From NCBI GenBank assembly GCA_041665165.1, contig JBAYJJ010000050.1, positions 1-7,554 of the forward strand: DNA of 7,554 bases, written 5' to 3'. This DNA is from MWCR01 sp041665165. Lineage in GTDB: Bacteria > Patescibacteriota > Patescibacteriia > 2-12-FULL-60-25. The position numbers and the translations under genes were made by a program. Shown piece by piece: positions 1 to 5,868 of this stretch. Below the pieces are notes generated by a model. That model was given only the letters and a program-made list of their open reading frames with translations, searched no databases and was not told where the DNA came from. Numbering within the stretch: the first letter of the stretch is position 1; the number at the start of each line of letters is the position of its first letter.

Positions 1-267
1 AGATGAGGGCACTTCAAAAGCAGTCAAAATCGCATCTTTGATTTTTTCGTCCAACTCCAATTCATTTTTTGCATGAGTAATAATGCTTCCATATCTAAAG
101 TCGTCGCTAATAGCTATGATAGTCCCGTCTTCCTGATTTTCATGCCGAAAATTAATCGGACCATTAAATCGGAAGTAATGGTTCAATTCCGACAGGCCGC
201 TCGGTACTGTATTTTTTCCCAGCATGAATCGAATCAATTGGTCTTTGGCTTGTTTATATAGGCTCAT
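1..267 (-). CDS. Small protein with HicB/DUF1902-like outline, N-terminal part
   Basis: The minus strand is open from an ATG at 267 to the window edge and gives 89 codons without a stop, so the C-terminus is missing. The first 20 or so residues form a basic, amphipathic segment (MSLYKQAKDQLIRFMLGK). A compact domain follows, with a strand-turn-strand at about residues 38-64 (INF, GTIIAISDDF, YGSIIT) and a helix at about 68-84 (NELELDEKIKDAILTAFEVP). This strand-then-helix order with the helix motif ELDEKIKDA resembles the HicB antitoxin/DUF1902 outline, but no HicA toxin is visible and the match is a shape resemblance from memory. An in-frame ATG at 276 exists; 267 is preferred because an extended -10 element (TGC-TAATAT) lies 7 bases upstream of it and overlaps the 276 start. 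No Shine-Dalgarno precedes either. It is transcribed divergently from the MetK-like gene. That it is a real gene is likely; its function is unknown. Confidence 0.72.
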   Translation of the reverse strand, partial: MSLYKQAKDQLIRFMLGKNTVPSGLSELNHYFRFNGPINFRHENQEDGTIIAISDDFRYGSIITHAKNELELDEKIKDAILTAFEVPSS

Positions 268-274
268 AATTAAC

Positions 275-283
275 ATATTAGCA
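275..283 (-). promoter_or_regulatory. Extended -10 promoter of the leftward gene
   Basis: Read on the minus strand, bases 283 to 275 are TGC-TAATAT, which matches the extended -10 pattern TGnTATAAT with one mismatch in the hexamer. The -10 ends 7 bases before the ATG at 267, so transcription would start at or next to the start codon. A TTGACG lies only 7 bases upstream of the hexamer, too close to serve as its -35. This is assigned from sequence pattern only. Confidence 0.5.
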
Positions 284-325
284 TAGTCGTCAAAAAAATC
301 TAGAGGTTAAAAATGGGCTAAAGCC

Positions 326-354
326 TTGTAATTTAGGCCGTATTTAGGTAAGGT
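326..354 (+). promoter_or_regulatory. Sigma-70-like promoter of the MetK-like gene
   Basis: A -35-like TTGTAA (326-331) and a -10-like TAAGGT (349-354) are separated by exactly 17 bases. The -10 ends 7 bases before the ATG at 362, which predicts a start of transcription at 361-362 and a leaderless mRNA. A competing reading is that AAGG at 350-353, 8 bases before the ATG, is a weak Shine-Dalgarno. The -10 matches the consensus at only three positions, so the call rests mainly on spacing and on the same geometry at neighbouring genes. Confidence 0.42.
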
Positions 355-358
355 TAGG
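333..358 (+). repeat. Three helically phased TTAGG repeats, possible operator
   Basis: TTAGG occurs at 333-337, 344-348 and 354-358, with start-to-start spacings of 11 and 10 bases, about one turn of B-DNA. The first and third copies continue as TTAGGCC. The array covers the spacer, the -10 and the predicted start point of the MetK-like gene, where a repressor would act. A near-inverted copy (GGGCTAAA) lies at 315-322. Repeat and phasing are seen directly; the regulatory role is inference. Confidence 0.35.
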
Positions 359-361
359 CCC

Positions 362-1354
362 ATGCGTTTTGCGTATCAACCGCTTCCTGGCGAGCCTGAC
401 CAGCTCTGTAATTTGGTCGCTGCCGGCATCATTGACGAGTATTTGCGCCGCGATCCTGAAGCCAGAATAAAATGTTTGGTCAACGGGGGGCACGAAGCCC
501 TCTTCGTTTCGGGCGAGGTTTTGTCTTCGCAGGATTTTGACGTGGGCCAGCTTGTGACGCGCATCTTGGGCGTGAATGGATTGTTCCAGGGCATTGAGCC
601 TTTTGTCGCGCTTGAGCCAGTGCCCAGCAGCTTGGTGGAAAAGTTCAGGATGCCGAGCACGGACGCGGTTTTGGCTACTGGCTATGCCACGCGCGAACAT
701 GCAAGTTTGAGCCCGAAGATAGTTTGCGTGGCACGCGATTTGGCCAAAATGCTTTTTGATAAGCGCACGAGCGATCCCGAATGGTTTTGGATGGGTACTT
801 CTGGGTCTGTGACTGTCCAGTCCGATACAAGGCCAATCGATCAAATAATCATCCAGGTTGACCATGGCACGCAAGACATCGAGAACGTGAGACAGCAAAT
901 CAAAAAAGAATTGGAAAAATGGCCAGAGGTGCAAGGTGTGCGCCTCAAAATAAATCCGCTTGGCCCCAGGGAACGGACGGATTTGGAATTTTCCATGGGC
1001 CATTCGCATTCTGCGATTTTCTCTTATGGCTCGGCCCTGCCAATCTATCTGCAGGCAGATGCGGATTGGCACAACGCACGCGTGGCCGGACAAATGCTGG
1101 CCCGCTGGTTGGCCCGCGAGGTCTTGAGGCAATCTGATGCCAAGGCTGTTTTGGTCCGTTTGAATTACGGCCCTGGCGATTTAGAGCCAGAGGCGATTGA
1201 AATTAAAGACGAGAAAGGCAAAGATCTTTCTCATTTGGCAAAAGACATGGATTTGCATTTGGAAAGAGCTACGGCCAAGTGGCGCAGGCCAGGTTTGATG
1301 TCAGATATGGTCAAATGGGGGCTTACGGATCCAAACATGCCGTGGGAAATATAG
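362..1354 (+). CDS. Diverged S-adenosylmethionine synthetase-like protein, probably not a normal MetK
   Basis: The 330-aa protein follows the bacterial methionine adenosyltransferase (MetK, about 380-420 aa) from end to end but is shorter and eroded. Retained landmarks are GEPDQLCNLVAAGIIDEYL (10-28, family GHPDK..D.ISD..LD), DPEARIKC (31-38), SGEV (50-53), DAVLATGYAT (101-110, where the family has GDQG..FGYA), KINPLGP (196-202, family INPTGRF) and a terminal PWE (327-329). Losses are heavy: the GHPD histidine is glutamate (E11), GDQG is STDA with only the aspartate (D101) kept, and the GDCGLTGRK and HGGGAFSGKD stretches are replaced by a segment rich in His, Ser and Ala (about 203-240). Those lost residues bind and cleave the ATP triphosphate, so ordinary AdoMet synthesis is doubtful. 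It may keep an adenosine or methionine pocket, or act as a binding or regulatory protein. ATG 362 fits the promoter and sits 9 residues before the first family motif. The stop is TAG. MetK kinship is likely; function is open. Confidence 0.75.
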   Translation: MRFAYQPLPGEPDQLCNLVAAGIIDEYLRRDPEARIKCLVNGGHEALFVSGEVLSSQDFDVGQLVTRILGVNGLFQGIEPFVALEPVPSSLVEKFRMPSTDAVLATGYATREHASLSPKIVCVARDLAKMLFDKRTSDPEWFWMGTSGSVTVQSDTRPIDQIIIQVDHGTQDIENVRQQIKKELEKWPEVQGVRLKINPLGPRERTDLEFSMGHSHSAIFSYGSALPIYLQADADWHNARVAGQMLARWLAREVLRQSDAKAVLVRLNYGPGDLEPEAIEIKDEKGKDLSHLAKDMDLHLERATAKWRRPGLMSDMVKWGLTDPNMPWEI

Positions 1355-1419
1355 AGAGCAAGAGATGCAGAGATTAAGAGTAAAAGATTTATCCACTTTC
1401 GCGTTTGGATTCATGGGTC

Positions 1420-1425
1420 TAAAAT
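1420..1425 (+). promoter_or_regulatory. -10 element of the cyclophilin gene
   Basis: TAAAAT (one mismatch to TATAAT) lies 9 bases before the ATG at 1435. With the usual 7-base step, transcription would start at A1432 and leave a three-base leader. A poor -35 candidate (TTTCGC, 1397-1402) is at the correct 17-base spacing. No Shine-Dalgarno is present between 1415 and 1434. No terminator is seen in 1355-1434, so read-through from the upstream gene is also possible. Confidence 0.45.
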
Positions 1426-1434
1426 ACGGCCACT

Positions 1435-2178
1435 ATGGATAAAAAAATACTTCCTTTTATGTGCATGGCCGCGGCCTTGGCCATTTTTGGCGCAGGTTGC
1501 GGAGATTCGCCTGTTTCATTAGATAAATATAAGGCTACCCAGCCAGCCCAAACAGACCAGCAGGGCCAGCTTAACGCCTCATCCACGCCGGATGTTGCGG
1601 GGTACGCTACAGATACCCAGGCTTTGGCTGCAGGTGCATCAACAACAGTCCCTATTCAGCCAACTAATAGCTCAACAACCGAACCTATGTTTTTAGATCA
1701 AGCAGGTAAATTAGCTTTCCCGGGCATTTTCCCAGAAGCTGAAGTCGCTAATAAACAAGTCAGGATCAAGACAGCTAAAGGCGACATTGTATTTGAGCTT
1801 TTGCCGCAAGAAGGCCCAAATGCAGCATCCAATTTTTACTATTTGGTCGGGCGCAAGTTTTATGACGGCCTGAATTTCCATCGCGTTGAACCAGGCTTTG
1901 TGGTCCAGGGCGGAGATCCTCAGGGCAATGGCTCGGGCGGTCCAGGCTATAGCTTTACTGATGATGCGGTCAAACTGCCTTATAAAGAGGGAATCGTGGC
2001 CATGGCCAATGCTGGTGCTAACACGAATGGCTCGCAATTCTTCATCATGCTGGCCGACAATCCATTGCCGCCGAAATACAGCATCTTTGGTCGCGTGGTT
2101 TCGGGCATGGATGTGGTGAAAAAGATTGCCATTGGCGACAAGATGGAAAGCGTTACATTGGAGCCATTGAAGAAGTAA
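1435..2178 (+). CDS. Cyclophilin-type peptidyl-prolyl cis-trans isomerase, lipoprotein
   Basis: The 247-aa product should catalyse cis-trans isomerisation of X-Pro bonds outside the cytoplasm. The N-terminus is a lipoprotein-like signal: MDKK, a hydrophobic stretch (about 5-20), then FGAGC with the candidate lipidated cysteine at C22. The lipobox is atypical because glycine replaces Leu/Val at -3. A Gln/Thr/Ser/Ala-rich linker follows (about 28-85). The cyclophilin domain spans about 108-247 and shows FHRV (148-151, catalytic Arg R150), FVVQGGDP (155-162), GNGSGGPGY (164-172), NGSQFFIM (198-205) and SIFGRVVSGMDVV (216-228). As in many bacterial short cyclophilins, the tryptophan of the human active site is absent and tyrosine takes the His position (KYSIFG). 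It is followed by a hairpin terminator, so it ends its transcription unit. Family assignment is secure; client proteins are unknown, though the exported neighbours are plausible clients. Confidence 0.95.
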   Translation: MDKKILPFMCMAAALAIFGAGCGDSPVSLDKYKATQPAQTDQQGQLNASSTPDVAGYATDTQALAAGASTTVPIQPTNSSTTEPMFLDQAGKLAFPGIFPEAEVANKQVRIKTAKGDIVFELLPQEGPNAASNFYYLVGRKFYDGLNFHRVEPGFVVQGGDPQGNGSGGPGYSFTDDAVKLPYKEGIVAMANAGANTNGSQFFIMLADNPLPPKYSIFGRVVSGMDVVKKIAIGDKMESVTLEPLKK

Positions 2179-2195
2179 GTAACGAAGGTTATCCG

Positions 2196-2230
2196 GTAGA
2201 GACGCATGATTATGCGTCTCTACTTTATTA
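2196..2230 (+). terminator. Perfect 12-bp hairpin with T-rich tail
   Basis: The left arm GTAGAGACGCAT (2196-2207), a four-base loop GATT (2208-2211) and a fully complementary right arm (2212-2223) are followed by TTTATTA. It lies 18 bases after the cyclophilin stop. This is the form of a Rho-independent terminator, although the T-tract is interrupted by an A. The arm also resembles palindromic repeats that are dispersed in some bacterial genomes, so it may be a repeat copy that serves as a terminator. Confidence 0.75.
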
Positions 2231-2243
2231 CCATTGATTTTTC

Positions 2244-2252
2244 TGCTACGCT
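2244..2252 (+). promoter_or_regulatory. Extended -10 promoter of the C39-like peptidase gene
   Basis: TGC-TACGCT (2244-2252) has the TGn extension and T, A and final T of a -10 element. A TTTATT at 2224-2229 is at 17-base spacing and doubles as the T-tract of the preceding terminator. The -10 ends 6 bases before the ATG at 2259, so the first transcribed base would be that ATG. No Shine-Dalgarno is visible before 2253 or 2259. Confidence 0.42.
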
Positions 2253-2258
2253 ATGTCA

Positions 2259-3140
2259 ATGAAAGCCAAGAAAACCACAAATACCTTCAAGATTTCGGCC
2301 GTAGTTATGGGCGTTATCGTCATCCTGGCGATTTTTTTAGCGCGCCATAAGATTGCTGATTATTGGGAATACCTTAACCGGCCTACATTGCCGCCAGCAG
2401 AAACCTATCAACCATCAAATTCAGGCAAGGTAAATGATGTTGCCCAGGCACCGCCATCGCCAGTTGAGGGCGGCTCTGCCACATCAGAGCATTATGTGCT
2501 TGATTCCAGCCCGCAAACCACAACAAAGGCCAAAGACGTGCTCGCAGCTCCATTTGATTTGCCGACAGAGATAAATCTTTCTGTGCCATGGATGAGCCAG
2601 GCTCCGTTGTCCAATTGGGACATGCCATATCAAGAAGCGTGCGAAGAAGCATCCATGATCATGGTTTCTAAATTTTACGCCAACTTTAAGGATGCGCGCA
2701 TACCGCCAGAGCAGGCTGACGCGGAAATACTCAAGCTGGTTGATTTTGAAAACAATACGTTGGGATTTTATAAAGATACGAACGCCCAAGAAACATCGGA
2801 CATTCTTCAATTGTATTTTGGATTCAAGGACGTAAGGGTCTTGCCTTTGAAGACTGTTGATGACATCAAAAATATTGTCGGCCGCGGCTATCCGGTCATT
2901 GTCCCATTCTATGGCAAGGCTTTGAATAATCCGAATTTCCGCAATGGCGGTCCGTTGTATCACATGCTCGTGATCAAAGGCTACTTAAGCGACGGCCGCT
3001 TGATCACCAATGACCCGGGCACGCGCAAAGGCTTGGATTACATTTATGACGCCCAAACCATCATGGATGCGGCGCACGATTGGAATGGCGGGGACGTGGA
3101 AAACGGCAAAAAGGTCATGCTAGTGGTTTTGCCCAATTAA
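2259..3140 (+). CDS. Membrane-anchored C39-like cysteine peptidase
   Basis: The 293-aa protein has a basic N-terminus, one membrane segment (about 12-28, ISAVVMGVIVILAIFLA) and a Pro/Ser/Thr/Gln-rich linker (about 42-95), which puts the catalytic domain outside the membrane. The domain (about 105-293) fits the Peptidase_C39_2 group of papain-like peptidases. Visible motifs are VPWMSQAPLSNW (109-120, with Q114 as likely oxyanion-hole glutamine), EACEEASMIM (126-135, nucleophile C128), GGPLYHMLVIKGY (230-242, catalytic H235) and ITNDPGTRKG (249-258, N251/D252 as the third member). So Cys, His and Asp/Asn appear intact. Unlike bacteriocin-exporter C39 domains, it is not fused to an ABC transporter and none is nearby. 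Substrates could be surface proteins or peptides; this is not shown. An in-frame ATG at 2253 adds two residues; 2259 is chosen because the 2247-2252 -10 would put the transcript start there. The family is likely; the peptidase activity is inferred. Confidence 0.88.
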   Translation: MKAKKTTNTFKISAVVMGVIVILAIFLARHKIADYWEYLNRPTLPPAETYQPSNSGKVNDVAQAPPSPVEGGSATSEHYVLDSSPQTTTKAKDVLAAPFDLPTEINLSVPWMSQAPLSNWDMPYQEACEEASMIMVSKFYANFKDARIPPEQADAEILKLVDFENNTLGFYKDTNAQETSDILQLYFGFKDVRVLPLKTVDDIKNIVGRGYPVIVPFYGKALNNPNFRNGGPLYHMLVIKGYLSDGRLITNDPGTRKGLDYIYDAQTIMDAAHDWNGGDVENGKKVMLVVLPN

Positions 3141-3160
3141 CTGTCATTTTAAGCCCAGGC

Positions 3161-3172
3161 TAACATTATATA
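3161..3172 (+). promoter_or_regulatory. -10 region before the Gmad2-GerMN gene
   Basis: Two overlapping choices exist. TATATA (3167-3172) ends 6 bases before the ATG at 3179 and would give a leaderless transcript. TAACAT (3161-3166) has TTAACT (3137-3142) 18 bases upstream as a -35 and would leave a leader of about 6 bases. There is no Shine-Dalgarno. The promoter overlaps the end of the 38-base gap after the peptidase gene, so the downstream genes may also be co-transcribed from 2259. Confidence 0.42.
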
Positions 3173-3178
3173 AGCGCT

Positions 3179-4078
3179 ATGAATAAAAACATCAAAATCG
3201 CCGTGGCTGCAGTGGCTGGCATAATCATTTTGTCAGGTGCAGCAGTAGCGGCCTGGTATTTGACTGCCAATACCAACCCTGGGGCGCAGAATCAAGTCCA
3301 GCAGACGAATAATCAGACGCCGCTTCAGAATAATCTGACTGAGGTGCCGCAGACCGTGAGCAAGACTTTTTCTGATGAAAAGTCTGTTGTTGTTTTTCCG
3401 GACGGTACGACCTTGGGCAATCCATTTGTTTTCTACGGAACCTCAACTGCAATTTTTGAAAACCAGATGAATTGGAGGTTGATGGATAGCGCGGGCAAGC
3501 AAGTCGCAGGCGGTCATCTCTATACCAAATCAGTTGATATGGGAAAGCCAGGTTCATTCGGAACAATCAAAGCATTTTTTGATAAAGTGCCGAGCGGCTC
3601 AAGTGGGTCATTGGAATTGTACGATAATTCACCGAAGGACGGCGCAGAGATCTATAAATTCGCGATACCTGTCACATTTGATGTGAAGGCCGGCAAAGTG
3701 AGCCTGTATTTTCCAAACACAAAGAATGATCCAAATATGCTGGACTGCTCAAAGGTGTATGCAGTTGAGCGCACAGTGGCGCTTGGCGACGACAAAGATA
3801 TTGTAGCAATACATGAACTGCTCAAAGGTTTGACTGAAACAGAAAAATCTCAAGGCTATATCACCAGCTTGCCGACAGAGGTCAATGATCCAGAAATCAC
3901 AATCGGCAAAGGCGCAGTCATCGCGGATTTTGATATGACTTTAGAAAAGGGCATGGGCGGCTCGTGCCGGACGTCATCAGTCCGCTCCCAGCTTGAGCAG
4001 ACTTTGAAAGCGGTGTATCCGGATAATCAAATTATACTTTCAGTTGATGGACGCACTGAAGATATTTTGCAACCATAA
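3179..4078 (+). CDS. Membrane-anchored Gmad2 and GerMN domain protein
   Basis: The 299-aa product starts with a basic MNKNIK and a membrane or signal segment (about 7-27), then a Gln/Asn-rich linker (about 31-62). Two domains known from spore-germination proteins follow. An immunoglobulin-like Gmad2 domain (about 66-168) carries LGNPFVFYGTSTAIFENQMN (79-98), WRLMDSAGKQVAGG (99-112) and the late stretch FFDKVPSGSSGSLELYD (133-149). A GerMN domain (about 173-299) carries KVSLYFPN (173-180), AVERTV (195-200), IHELLKGLTETEKSQG (211-226) and QLEQTLKAVYPDNQIILSVD (271-290). C190 and C263 could form a disulfide outside the cell. Such domains are widespread in non-sporulating bacteria and are thought to bind envelope components, so the germination name should not be carried over. 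Its TAA overlaps the ATG of the next gene (TAATG), which suggests translational coupling. Domain calls are confident; role unknown. Confidence 0.87.
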   Translation: MNKNIKIAVAAVAGIIILSGAAVAAWYLTANTNPGAQNQVQQTNNQTPLQNNLTEVPQTVSKTFSDEKSVVVFPDGTTLGNPFVFYGTSTAIFENQMNWRLMDSAGKQVAGGHLYTKSVDMGKPGSFGTIKAFFDKVPSGSSGSLELYDNSPKDGAEIYKFAIPVTFDVKAGKVSLYFPNTKNDPNMLDCSKVYAVERTVALGDDKDIVAIHELLKGLTETEKSQGYITSLPTEVNDPEITIGKGAVIADFDMTLEKGMGGSCRTSSVRSQLEQTLKAVYPDNQIILSVDGRTEDILQP

Positions 4079-5850
4079 TGCGCAGAACCATTGTCTTAAT
4101 CACATCTGCCGCGGCTGTTTCCTTGCTTTGCATAACTGCCGCGGTGTTTGTATTCGTGAGCAATAAGTCTCAAGCGACTGAAGGCCCGGTGATTAAGACA
4201 AACGTTGCATCTGTTTCGCCTTCGTCTAAAACGACTGATACGTCTCTTGATTTGGCCACTACAGTCTCGCCAGAGATTTTAGACGGAGCTTTCAAGGCCA
4301 AACTGGATTGGGGTGTCCAAACTGGAACTCGCGTTTTGCTTGTGCCGCATCATCTCGTTGCCGCGCGCCAGATCGCATCATTATTGGTTGCAACTAAAAA
4401 ACCATCTACAGTTTATCTAGTCACCCCGGATCATCTTGGACATTGCAAACAAGCTTATTGTTCAGACCAGGAAACCTATAAGAATGAACTCGCTGTCTTG
4501 GCCCTTGTGCCGTTTTTGCAGCGCGCTTGGGGCAATGATATCAAGATCGTCCCGACCATTGTCAGGCCTGATGCGAGCGCGCAACAAACAACGCAGTTGA
4601 TTTCTGATTTGACCTCAAATCTCAAAAAAGACAAGAAAGCGCTTTTGGTTTTCAGCATTGACGCTTCGCATTACTTGCTGGCCGAGGTCGCTGACTTCCA
4701 TGACATATTAACGCAAGATGTAATCAGCTCGCTGGCTGACATGGAAGTCAAGCGCGCGGAAATCGACGCGCCGGCTGTTTTGCGCGTTGGGCTCAAAACA
4801 GCCCGCGACCTCGGCCTGGGCCAGGTTACGATCCACGCCCATACCAATTCTTTGCGCATTTTGCAGGCAAAATACACATTTGAATCCACCAGCCACTTTT
4901 TGGCGTCCTTTGCCCCAGGGAACATCAGCCCGCAACAAAACGTCAGCCTTTTATTTTTAGGCGACATGAATTTTGACCGGAATGTCGCGACTAGGAGCAA
5001 AAGCGATAAGAGCTATCCGTTTTTGAAAATCGCTGGAACAGAAAACCGTTTTTTCAGCGGACAGGATCTGATTGTGGCCAATCTTGAAGGCCCGGTGACC
5101 ACAAAACGCGCGGCGCCCGACAAGGGCAATGTTGATTTCATGTTTGATCCAAAAATTCTGGATGTTTTGAAAAAATATAATATCAGCGCAGTATCCCAAG
5201 CGAATAACCACACTTATGACCAAGGCGGTACTGCGGCCCAAGCGTCTCGCGATGCCATCAAGCGCGCTGGCTTGGCCGTGTTCGGCGACCAGGTCAAGGA
5301 TGACGAAGCGCATGCTTTGACTATTGTTGAAAGCCGCGCACGCAAAATCGCTTTGCTTGGTTTCAATATCACTGACAATGCTTTGGATAAGAAAGAGGCT
5401 GCCCAAGACATTGCATCAGCAAAAATGCAAGCTGACTATACAGTCGTCTTCATGCACTGGGGCGCTGAATATCAGGCCAAGCCAAACAAGACTCAAACGG
5501 ATTTAGCGCACTGGTTCATAGACCAGGGCGTGGATGCAATCATTGGCTCGCACCCGCATTGGATGGAGTCTGTTGAGGTCTACCGCAATCGCCCGATCGC
5601 TTATTCCTTGGGCAATTTCATTTTTGACCAGGATTGGTCAGCTGAGACTAACCTGGGCCTGGCCGCGGGTCTGGTCTTGAACGAGCAGGGGAGTGAACTG
5701 CATCTTTTCCCGATCCAGATCACAAAAAGCCAGCCGCGCTTGTTGACTGGCACTGATCGTCAAACCCGTCTGGATTATCTGGCCTCAATCTCCGATCCAT
5801 CCCTGTCATCCCAAATCAAACAAGGAGTTATTCGATTGATTAACAAATAA
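4078..5850 (+). CDS. MEMO–CapA fusion protein, membrane-anchored
   Basis: The 590-aa protein begins with a membrane segment (about 4-28) and a Ser/Thr-rich linker to about 63. Residues about 66-280 match the MEMO family (AmmeMemoRadiSam system protein B, related to LigB-type nonheme-iron dioxygenases), with histidines in VPHHLVA (89-95), VTPDHLGHC (115-123) and IDASHYL (194-200), the likely metal-site positions. Residues about 289-555 are a CapA/PGA_cap metallophosphoesterase domain: GDMNFD (295-300), NLEGP (335-339), ANNHTYDQG (375-383), MHWGAEY (459-465), GSHPHW (490-495) and SLGNFIFDQ (510-518), so the metal ligands look complete. CapA proteins act in poly-gamma-glutamate or related envelope-polymer metabolism; no capBC partners are in the window, and neither AMMECR1 nor the radical-SAM partner is present. 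The ATG shares one base with the preceding stop and has no Shine-Dalgarno. A two-domain surface metalloenzyme is likely; substrates are unknown. Confidence 0.9.
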   Translation: MRRTIVLITSAAAVSLLCITAAVFVFVSNKSQATEGPVIKTNVASVSPSSKTTDTSLDLATTVSPEILDGAFKAKLDWGVQTGTRVLLVPHHLVAARQIASLLVATKKPSTVYLVTPDHLGHCKQAYCSDQETYKNELAVLALVPFLQRAWGNDIKIVPTIVRPDASAQQTTQLISDLTSNLKKDKKALLVFSIDASHYLLAEVADFHDILTQDVISSLADMEVKRAEIDAPAVLRVGLKTARDLGLGQVTIHAHTNSLRILQAKYTFESTSHFLASFAPGNISPQQNVSLLFLGDMNFDRNVATRSKSDKSYPFLKIAGTENRFFSGQDLIVANLEGPVTTKRAAPDKGNVDFMFDPKILDVLKKYNISAVSQANNHTYDQGGTAAQASRDAIKRAGLAVFGDQVKDDEAHALTIVESRARKIALLGFNITDNALDKKEAAQDIASAKMQADYTVVFMHWGAEYQAKPNKTQTDLAHWFIDQGVDAIIGSHPHWMESVEVYRNRPIAYSLGNFIFDQDWSAETNLGLAAGLVLNEQGSELHLFPIQITKSQPRLLTGTDRQTRLDYLASISDPSLSSQIKQGVIRLINK

Positions 5851-5868
5851 CATCAAACAATGTAGACT
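5840..5868 (+). promoter_or_regulatory. Sigma-70-like promoter before the last gene
   Basis: TTAACA (5840-5845, one mismatch to TTGACA) and TAGACT (5863-5868) are separated by exactly 17 bases. This is the best -35/-10 pair in the window. It overlaps the last codons of the MEMO-CapA gene. The predicted start near A5875 leaves a 12-base leader before ATG 5887 with no Shine-Dalgarno. No terminator lies between the two genes, so read-through is also possible. Confidence 0.55.

Noticed and set aside
73..261. Short plus-strand frame of 62 codons at the left end
   Set aside because: It lies opposite the minus-strand partial gene, whose translation has domain-like structure and a promoter. No start signal supports the plus-strand frame.
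344..1132. Long minus-strand open frame (262 codons) opposite the MetK-like gene
   Set aside because: The plus strand carries ordered MetK landmarks and a promoter. The antisense product shows no recognisable domain and has an unnatural Arg/His/Leu-rich composition, as expected of a shadow frame.
1391..1410. ATCCA...TGGAT inverted repeat before the cyclophilin gene
   Set aside because: The stem is only five pairs with a ten-base loop and no T-tract, so it is not a credible terminator and is likely chance.
3152..3160. AGCC-CA-GGCT mini-palindrome after the peptidase gene
   Set aside because: A two-base loop cannot form a stable hairpin and no T-tract follows, so it was not called a terminator.
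4044..4068. Internal promoter before the MEMO-CapA gene (TATTTT with TTGATG upstream)
   Set aside because: The TTGATG is only 13 bases from the hexamer and nothing better is at 16-18 bases. The overlap with the upstream stop makes co-transcription the simpler reading.
3179..4078. Assignment as a spore-germination protein
   Set aside because: The domains match that family, but no sporulation genes accompany them and the inferred lineage is not known to sporulate. The domain names were kept without the function.
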